The notes: a model not told the origin generated them from the letters alone. A DNA stretch of 64,000 nt from G963674665 sp964609625 (GCA_964609625.1 CAZSRS010000006.1:84370-148369); one strand, 5' to 3'. Shown: positions 17,081 to 26,455, numbered from the stretch's first letter. A program made the numbers and translations.

Positions 17081-19096
17081 ATGGAAACAGTTTCCTTGGC
17101 CGACGTCGAACTTGTCGACTATTCCTCCAAGGAGGACAACATCCGCGAACTTGTGGAGCAGACCAAGACATTCCTCGCCTCGGAGCCCGGAGCCGGCCTC
17201 TGCGATTTCTTCGAGGAGCATCCCACCGCGGAGGGAGTGGTTATTCTCGAGGAAGGGGAGGTCCCCGTTGGCTTGGTGATGCGTAACGACTATTTCCAGA
17301 AACTGGGCAGCCTGTACGGCAGGGACCTCTTTCTCAAGCGTCCGGCCAGGCTTGTCATGAATCCGCGCCCGCTCATCGTGGACGTCAGCGTGGATATCGC
17401 CACCATCAGCATGGTGGCCATGAACCGCCCCCAAAAAGAACTATACGACATCGTCATCGTTACCGAGGAGGAACGGCTCCTGGGCGTGGTCAGCATCAAA
17501 CGCTTCATGGTCGAACTCTCGCGGAACAGGGAAAAGGAGATCGAACTGCTCAAACAGCAGAAAGAGATACTGCACCTGGCCAATGAAGCCGAGATACGAC
17601 ATCGCAGGCAGATCGAGGACAAGAATGTCGAGTTGCGCGATCGCAATGAATCCATCAAGAATCTGTTGGACAACGCCGGACAGGGATTTCTTTCCTTTGG
17701 GCCGGATATGCTCATCTCCAACGAGTACTCCCTGGAGTGCGTGCACATCTTCCGTGGTCCCATTGGGGGGAAGGATTTTCTGGAACTGATCCACAGGCAT
17801 CTGCCCGAAGACAGCCGCGGCATGGTCGGGCAGATAATCAGCAACGTCTTCAGCGCGGACAAGGAGTTGCAGCGAAAGGTCTACCTCGCGCTGTTACCGG
17901 GTGAATTGCAGATATACAACAGGATAGTACGCGTCGAGTACAAGGTTACCCAGCAATTGGATCAGAAACGGATGATGCTGGTCCTCACCGACATTACGGA
18001 AAAGAAGGAACTTGAGCAGAAAATGGCCCTGGAGCGCAGTAACCTGCGTCTGGTGGTCAAGGCTCTGGCCAAACAGTCCGACGTGAACCTGACCATGCAG
18101 GCCTTCACCGGCTTCGTGCGCCAGGACGCCCCGGTCGTTATCGCGGACGCAGAAACACCACAGGCCGCCCTGGCTGAAATATTCAGGATGGTACACACGT
18201 TCAAGGGCGATTTTGGGCAGTATGGTCTGCACAACACCGCGGCCCAACTGCATGCCATCGAGGACACATTGGCAGCTCTCGTCGCGCGCGATACGCCTCC
18301 GACGCGTGAGGAACTTCTGGCCCTTGTCCAGGGGTGGAACCCGGAGACCATCCTCAACGAGGACAGGTATATCATTTTGGAATCGTTGGGCAAATCCTAT
18401 TTTGAAACAGAGGAACGCTTTCTTGTCAGCAAGGAGCGATTGCTGGACATCGAGAATCGCGTGCACAAGGTCCTGCAACCGGCGGAGCGTTCCGAGGTGC
18501 TGCCGTTGTTGCGCTCCCTGCGTCAACACAATGTCAAGGATCTGCTCAAGTCCTATGCTGAGTATCTGCGGGACTTGGCCTCGCGGTTGGAAAAGGCCGT
18601 GGAGCCTTTGGCCGTCACGGGTGACGCGGTACTCGTGGATAAGGATGTCTACCATGCATTTTTCAAGTCCCTGGTTCACGTCTTTCGGAACATGATCGAC
18701 CACGGAATCGAGAGTCCGGAGAAGCGTCTGGAATCAGGCAAGCGGGAATTGGGGGTGATCAAGTGCAAGGTCAAGTCGGAACGAACCGCGGGCTTCAGAA
18801 TTACCATCGCTGACGACGGCGCGGGAGTGGATATCGACAAGGTGCGGCGCAAGGCGATTGAAAAGGGGTTGTGCAGTGTGGAGCAGGGAGCGGCTTTTGG
18901 GGACGAGCAGTGCATACAGCTGTTGTTCCTCGACTCGTTGTCCACGAAAGACGAGACAACGGCACTTTCAGGCCGTGGAGTGGGGCTCTCGGCCGTCAAG
19001 GCCGAACTCGAGTCTCTTGGGGGAACGGTATTTGTCACTACCAAGCCAGGCCAGGGCACGAAATTCACTTTCCAACTCCCTTTGCTGGGAGGCTGA
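17081..19096 (+). CDS. CheA-like HPt histidine kinase with CBS-like sensor, no CheW domain
   Basis: 671 residues from an ATG after AAGGAGCCCCCC. Residues about 45-150 look like a CBS pair (VVILEEGEVPVGLVMRND, then DIVIVTEEERLLGVVSIKRF). A coiled coil (150-195) and a PAS-like region follow. An HPt domain has the phospho-acceptor His at 372 in HTFKGDFGQYG. The ATPase domain has N537 in NMIDHGIESPEKR, an ADDGAGVD box and GRGVGLSAVKAE. The protein stops directly after the ATPase domain, so the CheW-type coupling domain of true CheA is missing. It probably phosphorylates the CheY encoded just upstream, outside receptor arrays. Confidence 0.85.
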   Translation: METVSLADVELVDYSSKEDNIRELVEQTKTFLASEPGAGLCDFFEEHPTAEGVVILEEGEVPVGLVMRNDYFQKLGSLYGRDLFLKRPARLVMNPRPLIVDVSVDIATISMVAMNRPQKELYDIVIVTEEERLLGVVSIKRFMVELSRNREKEIELLKQQKEILHLANEAEIRHRRQIEDKNVELRDRNESIKNLLDNAGQGFLSFGPDMLISNEYSLECVHIFRGPIGGKDFLELIHRHLPEDSRGMVGQIISNVFSADKELQRKVYLALLPGELQIYNRIVRVEYKVTQQLDQKRMMLVLTDITEKKELEQKMALERSNLRLVVKALAKQSDVNLTMQAFTGFVRQDAPVVIADAETPQAALAEIFRMVHTFKGDFGQYGLHNTAAQLHAIEDTLAALVARDTPPTREELLALVQGWNPETILNEDRYIILESLGKSYFETEERFLVSKERLLDIENRVHKVLQPAERSEVLPLLRSLRQHNVKDLLKSYAEYLRDLASRLEKAVEPLAVTGDAVLVDKDVYHAFFKSLVHVFRNMIDHGIESPEKRLESGKRELGVIKCKVKSERTAGFRITIADDGAGVDIDKVRRKAIEKGLCSVEQGAAFGDEQCIQLLFLDSLSTKDETTALSGRGVGLSAVKAELESLGGTVFVTTKPGQGTKFTFQLPLLGG

Positions 19097-19386
19097 GTCG
19101 GGCGCGGTCTCACCCGCCGGTCAGTCGGCGTGCCGCTCTCGAAATGCCAATCGTGCCCTTCGTTGAAGCGTTCGTGTTCCGCGACCCGTGATTAAGGGGC
19201 GGGTCGGGAACCGGCCGCGTATTGTCACGTATCCCATCATGTCGTCATCACGCCACAATTCCACTTATCGCGACCATGCCGCGCTTGGCTCTCGACTTTG
19301 GGCACCAGTCATGGCATAGATCGCCAGTTGTATGACGTGCTGTCCAGGCTCTCTCTACAATGTCAAGACCATCCCAAGGGGGTTTC

Positions 19387-20004
19387 ATGTCGAGTTTGTT
19401 CACGGTAGTGCAAGGAGTCGTTCCCGCGCTGTGCATCTTTGTGGCTTTTGTCGCGATGCTCGTCGTCGCCCCAGGCAGGGGGCATGCCGCCGAAGCCGCG
19501 AACCCCAAGGTGTTGCTCAAGACCAACAAGGGTGACATCACCCTGGAGTTGTTCGCCGCCAAGGCACCCAAGACAGTCGAGAATTTCCTGACCTACGTGC
19601 GCGACGGCCACTACGACGGCACGGTGTTCCACCGGGTCATCGACGGCTTCATGATCCAGGGCGGGGGGCTGGACGCGGAACTCACTCCCAAGGAGACGCG
19701 GGAGCCCATCGAAAACGAGGCGGACAACGGCGTGGCCAACGAGACCTACACCGTCGCCATGGCCCGGACATCCGACCCGCATTCGGCCACGGCACAGTTC
19801 TTCATCAACGTGGCGGACAACGAATTCTTGAACCACAAGGGCAAGAGCGCGCAGGGCTGGGGCTACTGCGCCTTTGGACGCGTGGTGGCGGGGCAGGAGG
19901 TGGTCGACGCCATCAAGGGCGTGGCCACGGCATCGCGGGGCATGCACGAGGGCGTGCCGACCGAGGCGGTGGTGATCACATCCGCCACGGTCATTTCAGA
20001 GTAG
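19387..20004 (+). CDS. Periplasmic cyclophilin-type peptidyl-prolyl isomerase
   Basis: 205 residues from an ATG after AAGGGGGTTTC. A signal peptide (about 1-34, ending near GHAAEA) is followed by a full cyclophilin domain with FHRVIDGFMIQGGG and the ATAQFFINVADNEFLN substrate-binding block. It catalyses cis-trans isomerisation of X-Pro bonds during folding in the periplasm. It is monocistronic, 114 bp ahead of the liv operon. Confidence 0.92.
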   Translation: MSSLFTVVQGVVPALCIFVAFVAMLVVAPGRGHAAEAANPKVLLKTNKGDITLELFAAKAPKTVENFLTYVRDGHYDGTVFHRVIDGFMIQGGGLDAELTPKETREPIENEADNGVANETYTVAMARTSDPHSATAQFFINVADNEFLNHKGKSAQGWGYCAFGRVVAGQEVVDAIKGVATASRGMHEGVPTEAVVITSATVISE

Positions 20005-20044
20005 CGTTTGCAATTTTGTAAAGCAGATTGGTGAGGTAGTTTAC

Positions 20045-20063
20045 TTTTACGTGCATTTTACGT
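20045..20063 (+). promoter_or_regulatory. TTTTACGT direct repeat upstream of livJ
   Basis: Two perfect copies of TTTTACGT (20045-20052 and 20056-20063) with an 11-bp period, one helical turn. They sit just upstream of a CATAAT box (20077-20082) ahead of the substrate-binding protein gene. This is a plausible regulator site; the regulator is unknown. Confidence 0.35.
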
Positions 20064-20118
20064 AAGAGTCTCGGAACATAATCCTGCACCATCAACACAC
20101 AATGAGGAGGAGGTCGAG

Positions 20119-21276
20119 ATGAAAAAACTGATTCTGTGCGTGGTAGCGCTACTGCTGCTCGCTTCTCCGGCCCTGGCGGCCGACACCATCAAAATTGGCT
20201 TTGACATCCCGCTCACCGGCGACATTCCAGACGTTGGCGAATCCTCCAAGAACGCCGCCGAAATGCTCAAGGCCAAGGTCAACGACGCCGGCGGTCTGGA
20301 AGTCGGCGGCAAGACCTACATGCTGACGTTTATTTACGAAGACAACGAGTCCAATGCCGAGTCCGCGGTGAAGGCCGCCACCAAGCTGATCACCGAGGAC
20401 GAAGTCCTGGCCATCGTCGGACCCCAGTCCTCCAAGCAGGCCGTTCCGGCTGGTGGTGTGGCCGACCAGTACAAGACGCCCTTGATCAGCCCCTGGTCCA
20501 CCAACCCCAACACCACCCTCGATCGCCCCTATGTGTTCCGCGGCTGCTTCCTCGATCCTTTCCAGGGTCCTGTCGCCGCCAAGTTCGCCAAGGAAGAGTT
20601 CGGTGCCGCCAAGGCCGCGGTGCTGTACGACATCGCCAGCGACTATCCCAAGGGCTTGGCCGAGTTCTTCAAGTCCGCCTTCGAGGAGATCAACGGCCCT
20701 GGTTCCGTGGTGGCTTACGAGAGCTTCACCACCAAGGACGTGGACTTCAGCGCCCAGTTGACCAACATCGTCAAGTCCGGGGCCGATGTGCTCTTCGTGC
20801 CCCAGTACTACAACGAAGTGCCGCAGATCGTGGAACAATCCCGCTCCCTGGGCTGGAACAATCCCATCATGGGTTCCGATTCCTGGGGCAGTGGCGACCT
20901 CATGGGCCTGTGCGGCGATATGTGCAAGGGCTATTTCTTCAGCACGCACTACGCGGCCGCCGGCGCCCAGGGCGAGACCAAGGAATTCATCGACGCCTAT
21001 TCCGCCAAGTACGGCAAGACCCCTGACGACGTCGCCGCCCTGACCTGGGATTCCATCAATTTGATGCTCCAGGCCATCAAGAACACCGGCGGACTCAGCG
21101 GCGACCTGGCCAAGGATCGTACCGCCATCAAGGACGCCCTGGCCTCGATCAAGGATTTCCCCGGTATCACCGGCGGCATGACCTTCACCCCGGAAGGCGA
21201 CCCCATCAAGTGTGCCGTGGTGGTCAAGATCAACGAAAACGGCGAGTACGAGTTCTACAAGTCCGTATGCCCGTAA
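20119..21276 (+). CDS. livJ: Branched-chain amino acid ABC transporter, periplasmic binding protein
   Basis: 385 residues; GAGGAGGTCGAG precedes the ATG. A signal peptide (1-20, ALA cleavage) precedes a Peripla_BP_6 domain starting DTIKIGFDIPLTGDIPDVGES. The N-terminal GPQSSKQAVPAG and WSTNPNT loops, where the family binds the amino-acid carboxylate and amine, are present. It is the first gene of a complete five-gene liv operon and is followed by two hairpins that could favour its higher expression. Specificity for Leu/Ile/Val is inferred from operon type; other amides or urea are possible. Confidence 0.9.
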   Translation: MKKLILCVVALLLLASPALAADTIKIGFDIPLTGDIPDVGESSKNAAEMLKAKVNDAGGLEVGGKTYMLTFIYEDNESNAESAVKAATKLITEDEVLAIVGPQSSKQAVPAGGVADQYKTPLISPWSTNPNTTLDRPYVFRGCFLDPFQGPVAAKFAKEEFGAAKAAVLYDIASDYPKGLAEFFKSAFEEINGPGSVVAYESFTTKDVDFSAQLTNIVKSGADVLFVPQYYNEVPQIVEQSRSLGWNNPIMGSDSWGSGDLMGLCGDMCKGYFFSTHYAAAGAQGETKEFIDAYSAKYGKTPDDVAALTWDSINLMLQAIKNTGGLSGDLAKDRTAIKDALASIKDFPGITGGMTFTPEGDPIKCAVVVKINENGEYEFYKSVCP

Positions 21277-21318
21277 ACACGGGCTGGTCTGCCTGAACCA
21301 TTCCGTCCCTGACAACGC

Positions 21319-21382
21319 GGGGCCCGGCCTGCCCGGGCCCCTCAGCCGGACACGAAGGCCCGGAACGCGATTTCGGGCCTTC
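21319..21382 (+). promoter_or_regulatory. Two tandem hairpins between livJ and livH
   Basis: GGGGCCCGG (21319-21327) pairs with CCGGGCCCC (21333-21341), then GAAGGCCCG (21354-21362) pairs with CGGGCCTTC (21374-21382). Neither has a T-run, so full termination is unlikely. They would suit 3'-end protection of livJ mRNA or partial attenuation. Confidence 0.65.
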
Positions 21383-21404
21383 CCATCAAGCAGGAGCGAG
21401 CACC

Positions 21405-22334
21405 ATGTCGTTCACCTTTTTCATGCAAAACGTGATCAACGCGCTCCAATGGGGGAGCTTCTACGCCCTCATCGCCCTGGGGTACTCCATGGTGTACTCC
21501 ATCCTCATGCTCTTCAACTTCGCCCATGGCGACATTTTCATGGTCGGCGCCTACATCGGCTTCGGCATCGCCACATTGCTGATAGCCTTGAGCGATACCA
21601 TGGCCATGGCCATGCCCAGCTGGTTCATCCTGGGAGTCACGGTACTTGCCTCCATGCTCCTCACCGCGCTTCTCGGCGTCACCGTGGAGCGTGTGGGCTA
21701 CCGCCCCCTGCGTGGGGCGCCGCGGGCCTCGGCCGCCATCACCGGTCTGGCCATCGGCATCATCCTGGAGACCGGGGTGTTGGCCATCATGGGCGGGCAG
21801 CGGGTGCGCTTTCCCAACCTCATGCCCACCGTGACCTATGACATCGCGGGGGTATTCATCACCAGCAAGAAGATCATGATCGTGGTTGTGTCGCTGCTGT
21901 TGATGTTGGGCATGCACTTTTTCGTCCGCAAGACAAAATGGGGCATGGCCATGCGGGCCATGGCCTACGATTTCGTGGTGGTGCCGCTCATGGGGGTGCC
22001 CTTGAACACCATCGCGGCCCTGACCTTTGCCATTGGTTCGGGACTGGCTGCCGTGGCGGGCGTCATGTTCGGCATCGCCTACCCGATTCTCGATCCCTAC
22101 ATGGGCATCTCCTTTGGCTGGAAGGCGTTCGTGGCGGCGATACTCGGGGGGCGTGGTTCGATCATGGGCGCGACCTTGGCCGGGTTCATGCTCGGTTTCA
22201 TCGAGATTTTCGTGGCCATGATCTTCCCATCCACACTACGGGACCTGATCGCATATTCGATCATTCTGGTGATCCTCGTGTTCAGGCCGCATGGTTTCTT
22301 TGGCGAGCCCTACAGCGCGCGGCTCAGGCTCTAG
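21405..22334 (+). CDS. livH: Branched-chain amino acid ABC transporter permease LivH
   Basis: 309 residues and about eight membrane spans, starting MSFTFFMQNVINALQWGSFYALIALGY. It has the LivH-type signature GVTVERVGYRPLRGAPR and the cytoplasmic loop contacting the ATPases (MRAMAYDFVVVPLMGVPLNT). AGGAGCGAGCACC before the ATG supports the start. It forms the membrane channel with LivM. Confidence 0.92.
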   Translation: MSFTFFMQNVINALQWGSFYALIALGYSMVYSILMLFNFAHGDIFMVGAYIGFGIATLLIALSDTMAMAMPSWFILGVTVLASMLLTALLGVTVERVGYRPLRGAPRASAAITGLAIGIILETGVLAIMGGQRVRFPNLMPTVTYDIAGVFITSKKIMIVVVSLLLMLGMHFFVRKTKWGMAMRAMAYDFVVVPLMGVPLNTIAALTFAIGSGLAAVAGVMFGIAYPILDPYMGISFGWKAFVAAILGGRGSIMGATLAGFMLGFIEIFVAMIFPSTLRDLIAYSIILVILVFRPHGFFGEPYSARLRL

Positions 22335-22369
22335 GCGCATGCAACGCTTTCTCGTGAAGGAATTCGGAA

Positions 22370-23653
22370 ATGTCAGTTCAAGATAGATCCTTCTCCAAGT
22401 CTTCCGGCCCATTGGGTCGGCTGCGGGAGTTCCTAAGTCCGGTGCCCCTCATGGGGTGGTTTCTGGGTGCCCTGGTGGCGGTGCTCCTGGAGCACTATGT
22501 CGGTCTGGCCCTGGCGAACGGGCTGGGACTCCCCAAGGTCCCGGTGCTTTTCGGGCTCATGATCATGCTCAAGGACCCCGCGCAGATACCAGGCGCCTTG
22601 GCCTATGTGTTCTGCATCTACCTCGTGCCCGTGTTCCTGGTGGCCAGGATCACGGCGCCGGTGGTGAACCCGATCGTGGGTGGGCTCTACAAGTTGCCCA
22701 TTTCGATTTCGGCCGTGGTGCACCTGCTGCTGCTCTACGCCATCTTCCACATCTGGACCGAGGTAAGCGACTACCGGTTGATCACCCTCAAGCTCATGCT
22801 CATCGCCATCCTGTTGACCTTGAGTCTGAATCTGATCAACGGCTATATGGGTGAATTCTCCTGCTCCCACCCCGGTTTCATGGCCCTGGGAGCCTACGGG
22901 ACGTCCTTGTTCACGGTGGGGTTGTTCGCCAACGACCAGGTGCTGGGGCAGGCCATTTTCACGGGTTTCTGGACCCCGGCCGCATTCCCCTTGGGATTGA
23001 TTTTCGGCGGTCTCATTGCCGCGTTGGGGGCGTTGATCATCGCCATCCCGTCGTTCAAAACCCGGGGCGACTATCTGGCCATCATCTCCCTGGCTTTTTT
23101 GTTCATCGTCAAGAGCCTGATCGAAAACCTGGAGTTTGTCGGCGGCCCCAGGGGCCTGGGCAACCAGCCAGACTGGGCCACCCTGCCCCTGGTCTTCACC
23201 GTTGTGGTCATGGGCATCTGGATCATGAACAACTTCGTGAACTCCATCCTGGGCAAGGGGCTCAATGCGGTGCGTGACGACGAGAGCGCGGCCGAGGCCA
23301 TGACCGTGGACACCCGAGCCACCAAGATGACCTGCTTTCTTTTCGCGGCCTTCTGGGCCGGTGTGGCCGGTGGTCTCTTCGCCCACGTCCTGCGCTACGT
23401 GAACCCGTCTTCCTTCGGTATCCAGAAGTTGGCCGAGGTCCTGGCCATGGTCTATTTCGGCGGACTCAATTCGGTCTACGGTTCCATCGTGGGCGCGGTC
23501 AGCATCAGCATGCTTGGGGAGATGCTCAGGCCCCTGGAGATCTTCAAGTGGATCATCATCCCGCTCCTGCTGATCCTGATCATGATCTTCCGTCCTACAG
23601 GGCTGGTGGCTTTCAAGGAACTGAACCTGCGCAACGTGCTCAAACCGCGGTAA
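22370..23653 (+). CDS. livM: Branched-chain amino acid ABC transporter permease LivM
   Basis: 427 residues, longer than LivH, as usual, because of an N-terminal extension with extra membrane spans (about 20-125). The core has LSLNLINGYMGEFSCSHPGFMALGAYG and the ATPase-contact loop GKGLNAVRDDESAAEAMTVD. It lies 35 bp after livH and 11 bp before livG. Here the usual Gly-Gln of the LivM G-x-x-S-x-G-(H/Q) region reads GEFSCSHPGF. Confidence 0.92.
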   Translation: MSVQDRSFSKSSGPLGRLREFLSPVPLMGWFLGALVAVLLEHYVGLALANGLGLPKVPVLFGLMIMLKDPAQIPGALAYVFCIYLVPVFLVARITAPVVNPIVGGLYKLPISISAVVHLLLLYAIFHIWTEVSDYRLITLKLMLIAILLTLSLNLINGYMGEFSCSHPGFMALGAYGTSLFTVGLFANDQVLGQAIFTGFWTPAAFPLGLIFGGLIAALGALIIAIPSFKTRGDYLAIISLAFLFIVKSLIENLEFVGGPRGLGNQPDWATLPLVFTVVVMGIWIMNNFVNSILGKGLNAVRDDESAAEAMTVDTRATKMTCFLFAAFWAGVAGGLFAHVLRYVNPSSFGIQKLAEVLAMVYFGGLNSVYGSIVGAVSISMLGEMLRPLEIFKWIIIPLLLILIMIFRPTGLVAFKELNLRNVLKPR

Positions 23654-23664
23654 GGTGTTAGGAT

Positions 23665-24435
23665 ATGGCACTTCTCGACGTAACCGACATGGGCCACAAC
23701 TTCGGCGGCTTGCGCGCGGTGAACATGTATAACCTGCGTATCGAGCCCGGAGAGATCGTGGGGCTCATCGGTCCCAATGGCGCGGGCAAGACCACCATCT
23801 TCAATCTGATCACCGGCGTCTTCCGCCCCACGGACGGCAGCGTGGTCTTCGACGGCCATAGCCTAGTGGGCATGCGGCCGAACAGGATCGCGGCCCTGGG
23901 CATTGCCCGCACTTTCCAGGAAATGCGGCTGTGGCGGCACATGAGCGTGCTCGACCATGTGCGCATGGCCCGCTACTCCAAGATCACCTACGGCTTGATA
24001 GGCGCCTTTTTCGACACGCCCAAGCGGCAGCGCGAGGAAGCCGAGATCGACAAGCTGGCCATGTACTACCTGGATATGATGGGCGTGGCCCAGTTCGCGG
24101 ACCAGTGGGTCAGCAACCTGCCCTACGGTGCTGCTAGGCGAGTTGAAATGGCCCGCGCCCTGGTCACGGAGCCCAAGCTCTTGTTCCTGGACGAACCCAC
24201 CGTGGGCATGACACCTGAAGAGATGCAGGACATGATCGGTGTCATCCGCTCCATCCATCAGGAACTCAAGCTGGCCATCTTTCTCATCGAGCACAGGCTG
24301 CGCGTGGTCACGGAACTCTGCAGCCGGGTGCAGAGCCTGTTCTTTGGCGAGGTGCTGGCAGAAGGCACTCCCAAGGAAGTCCTGAACAACCCCGAGGTCA
24401 TCAAGGCCTACCTGGGCGAAGAAAGGGTTGAATGA
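23665..24435 (+). CDS. livG: Branched-chain amino acid ABC transporter ATPase LivG
   Basis: 256 residues. Walker A GPNGAGKT, Q-loop in ARTFQEMRLW, and Walker B LLFLDEP are present. The signature region reads NLPYGAARRVEMARAL, the LivG-type form of LSGGQ. The C-terminal EVLAEGTPKEVLNNPEVIKAYLG is typical. It overlaps livF by 4 bp (ATGA), so the two ATPases are translationally coupled. Confidence 0.94.
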   Translation: MALLDVTDMGHNFGGLRAVNMYNLRIEPGEIVGLIGPNGAGKTTIFNLITGVFRPTDGSVVFDGHSLVGMRPNRIAALGIARTFQEMRLWRHMSVLDHVRMARYSKITYGLIGAFFDTPKRQREEAEIDKLAMYYLDMMGVAQFADQWVSNLPYGAARRVEMARALVTEPKLLFLDEPTVGMTPEEMQDMIGVIRSIHQELKLAIFLIEHRLRVVTELCSRVQSLFFGEVLAEGTPKEVLNNPEVIKAYLGEERVE

Positions 24436-25148
24436 TGCTCTTGTCCGTCGAGAATCTCCACGTCTCCTATGGTCGCATCAAGGCCCTGCATGGGTTGGAT
24501 TTTTACATAGACAACAACGAAATAGTCACGATCATCGGCGCCAACGGAGCCGGAAAGAGTTCCACCCTGCGCGCCATCTCGCGCGTCATCCCGGTGGAGG
24601 CGGGCACGAAAATGACCTTTGATGGTCAGGACCTGCTTAAATACCAGCCCGACAAGGTCGTCAGCGTATTGGGCATCTCCCACGTGCCCGAGGGCCGCAG
24701 GCTCTTCGGCAACCTCACCGTGCTCGAGAACATGCAGCTCGCCGCCTTTGCCCGTAAGGACAAGAAGCAGGTGGAGCAGGACATCGCGCGGATGTTTACC
24801 ATCTTTCCCAGACTCGAGGAACGCAAGGACCAGAAGTCCGGCACCCTTTCCGGCGGCGAGCAGCAGATGCTCGCCGTGGCCCGCGCGTTCATCAGCGCCC
24901 GCAAGCTCATGATCCTGGACGAACCCTCCATGGGGCTCTCTCCCCTGCTCATGCAACGCGTCTTCGAGTCCCTGAAGGAGATCAACAAGGAAGGCACCAC
25001 CATTCTCCTGGTGGAGCAGAACGCCCGCATGGCACTCAAGTTCGCCAACCGGGCCTATGTTCTGGAAGCCGGAAAGATCGTGGCCCAAGGCCAGTGCACG
25101 GAACTCATGGACAACCCCGAGGTGCAGAAGGCCTACCTCGGAGGATGA
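24432..25148 (+). CDS. livF: Branched-chain amino acid ABC transporter ATPase LivF
   Basis: 238 residues. Walker A GANGAGKS, signature GTLSGGEQQMLAVARA, Walker B LMILDEPSMGLSP, and the H-loop in LLVEQN (His replaced by Gln, as usual in LivF). It pairs with LivG to drive uptake. It is the last gene of the operon. Confidence 0.94.
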   Translation: MMLLSVENLHVSYGRIKALHGLDFYIDNNEIVTIIGANGAGKSSTLRAISRVIPVEAGTKMTFDGQDLLKYQPDKVVSVLGISHVPEGRRLFGNLTVLENMQLAAFARKDKKQVEQDIARMFTIFPRLEERKDQKSGTLSGGEQQMLAVARAFISARKLMILDEPSMGLSPLLMQRVFESLKEINKEGTTILLVEQNARMALKFANRAYVLEAGKIVAQGQCTELMDNPEVQKAYLGG

Positions 25149-25208
25149 CGCGCAACCACACGCGGCAGTTCGACGTTTCCGGCTGCCGCCACGCGACCTC
25201 GGTGCTGG

Positions 25209-25355
25209 TTAGCACAGCGCCAACCTGTAGATCAGGCGCTCGTACAGAGCCGAGATTCGTGTAGCCGTGGATGCGCTCACGCCCATGTCCCGCAGTCTGC
25301 AATAGAGATGCAGCGGATTGAGCTTGTGCTGCAAACGATTCTTCATGCCGCCCAT
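25209..25355 (-). CDS. Small conserved-looking 48-residue protein
   Basis: 48 residues starting MGGMKNRLQHKLNPLHLY, with AAGGAG seven bases before the ATG. The longer open frame to 25463 lacks such a signal. The protein is basic, with CRLRDMGVSASTATRIS followed by a short helix LYERLIYRL. I do not know a family for it. It lies convergent to livF and divergent from the Wza-like gene. The good ribosome-binding site and clean composition favour a real gene. Confidence 0.6.
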   Translation of the reverse strand: MGGMKNRLQHKLNPLHLYCRLRDMGVSASTATRISALYERLIYRLALC

Positions 25356-25556
25356 GGTTATGCTCCTTGCCACTTGTACTGCGTATCGGCATGGTGAGGA
25401 AAATGCTTTAGCCGACCGCTTTAGTCCTGCAAAGCTCGTGCCGGCGGAGCTGGCCTTGCCCAATACCGCCCCCGTGACAAAGGGCCAGTGCCCGTGGTAT
25501 CAAATAAAGGCAGAATCGCGCAGAGGCATTGATGAAATCCGGCCCCCGTCCCGGCC

Positions 25557-26369
25557 ATGCCAATATCTCGCTGGATGTACCGCATGCACATATTCAGGCA
25601 TTCGTCATCGTTTCGACACGCACTTGTCTCCCTGCTCCTGCTGCTGGCCCTGGGCGCCTGCGGCAAGACATACCCACCCATGGACACGGCCGCCGCGCCC
25701 AGACCCAAGGCCGGGCCCTTTGTCCTCGGCCCCGGCGACACCGTGGCCGTCACGGTCTGGCGGGACGAGGAACTCTCCAACGAGCACGTGCTGGACCCCA
25801 CGGGCCGCATCCACATGCCCTTGGTGGGCGAAATCCAGGCCGGCGGCAAGACGGTCAACGAACTGCAGGAACACATTGCCACGCGGCTACAGGAGTATTT
25901 CGTCAAGCCCCAGGTGACGGTGGCTGTCCAGGAAGTGGGAAGCCGGCGCGTGCACGTCCTGGGCTTTGTCAACTCCCCTGGCACCCAGGAGTTCAACCGC
26001 GACGTGACACTCTGGGATGCCCTGGCCGCGGCCGGAGGGTTCAGCGAGGACGCGGACGAGAACGAGGTTCTGCTGATGCGCAGGGAAGAGAACAAGGTCG
26101 CGGTCCGCGCCGTGAGCACCCGTTTCCCCCAGTCCGTCGAGGACACGGCCACGGCGGGCGCCTTTCTTTGGTTGCAACCCGACGACGTGGTTTATGTCCT
26201 GCCTTCCGATGCCTACAAGTTCGAGGAAATCGTCAACATCATCAACGCCGCCATTTCGCCGCTGCTCAGCATCAGCCAGGGAATCATCCTCTACCCAGAC
26301 GTCCTGAACATCCTCAAGGACGGCAAGCGGATGGACACGGGGGGCAGCGCCATCGTCATCTCGCCGTGA
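25557..26369 (+). CDS. Polysaccharide export lipoprotein, Wza-like
   Basis: 270 residues. The signal peptide ends in a lipobox LGAC, so it is an outer-membrane lipoprotein. Residues about 60-150 form the Poly_export domain (LGPGDTVAVTVWRDEELSN ... GRIHMPLVGEIQAGGKT), followed by a SLBB-like domain (VHVLGFVNSPGTQEFNRDVTLWDALAAAGGF). It would form the outer-membrane portal for an exported glycan. ATGs at 25578 and 25584 are alternative starts; none has a clear ribosome-binding site. No Wzc/Wzb is adjacent; downstream genes are glycan-related. Confidence 0.86.
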   Translation: MPISRWMYRMHIFRHSSSFRHALVSLLLLLALGACGKTYPPMDTAAAPRPKAGPFVLGPGDTVAVTVWRDEELSNEHVLDPTGRIHMPLVGEIQAGGKTVNELQEHIATRLQEYFVKPQVTVAVQEVGSRRVHVLGFVNSPGTQEFNRDVTLWDALAAAGGFSEDADENEVLLMRREENKVAVRAVSTRFPQSVEDTATAGAFLWLQPDDVVYVLPSDAYKFEEIVNIINAAISPLLSISQGIILYPDVLNILKDGKRMDTGGSAIVISP

Positions 26370-26455
26370 GCGGATGTGCGGCGGCGAGTCATTTCCCGTG
26401 TTCCTGTCCCTCTTGAACAGGCGGCCGGTCGTATACCATACAGGAGCGTAACTGC

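Noticed and set aside
15601..17082. Minus-strand open frame of 493 codons
   Set aside because: It is antisense to the CheX-like and CheY genes, both of which have family motifs and good ribosome-binding sites.
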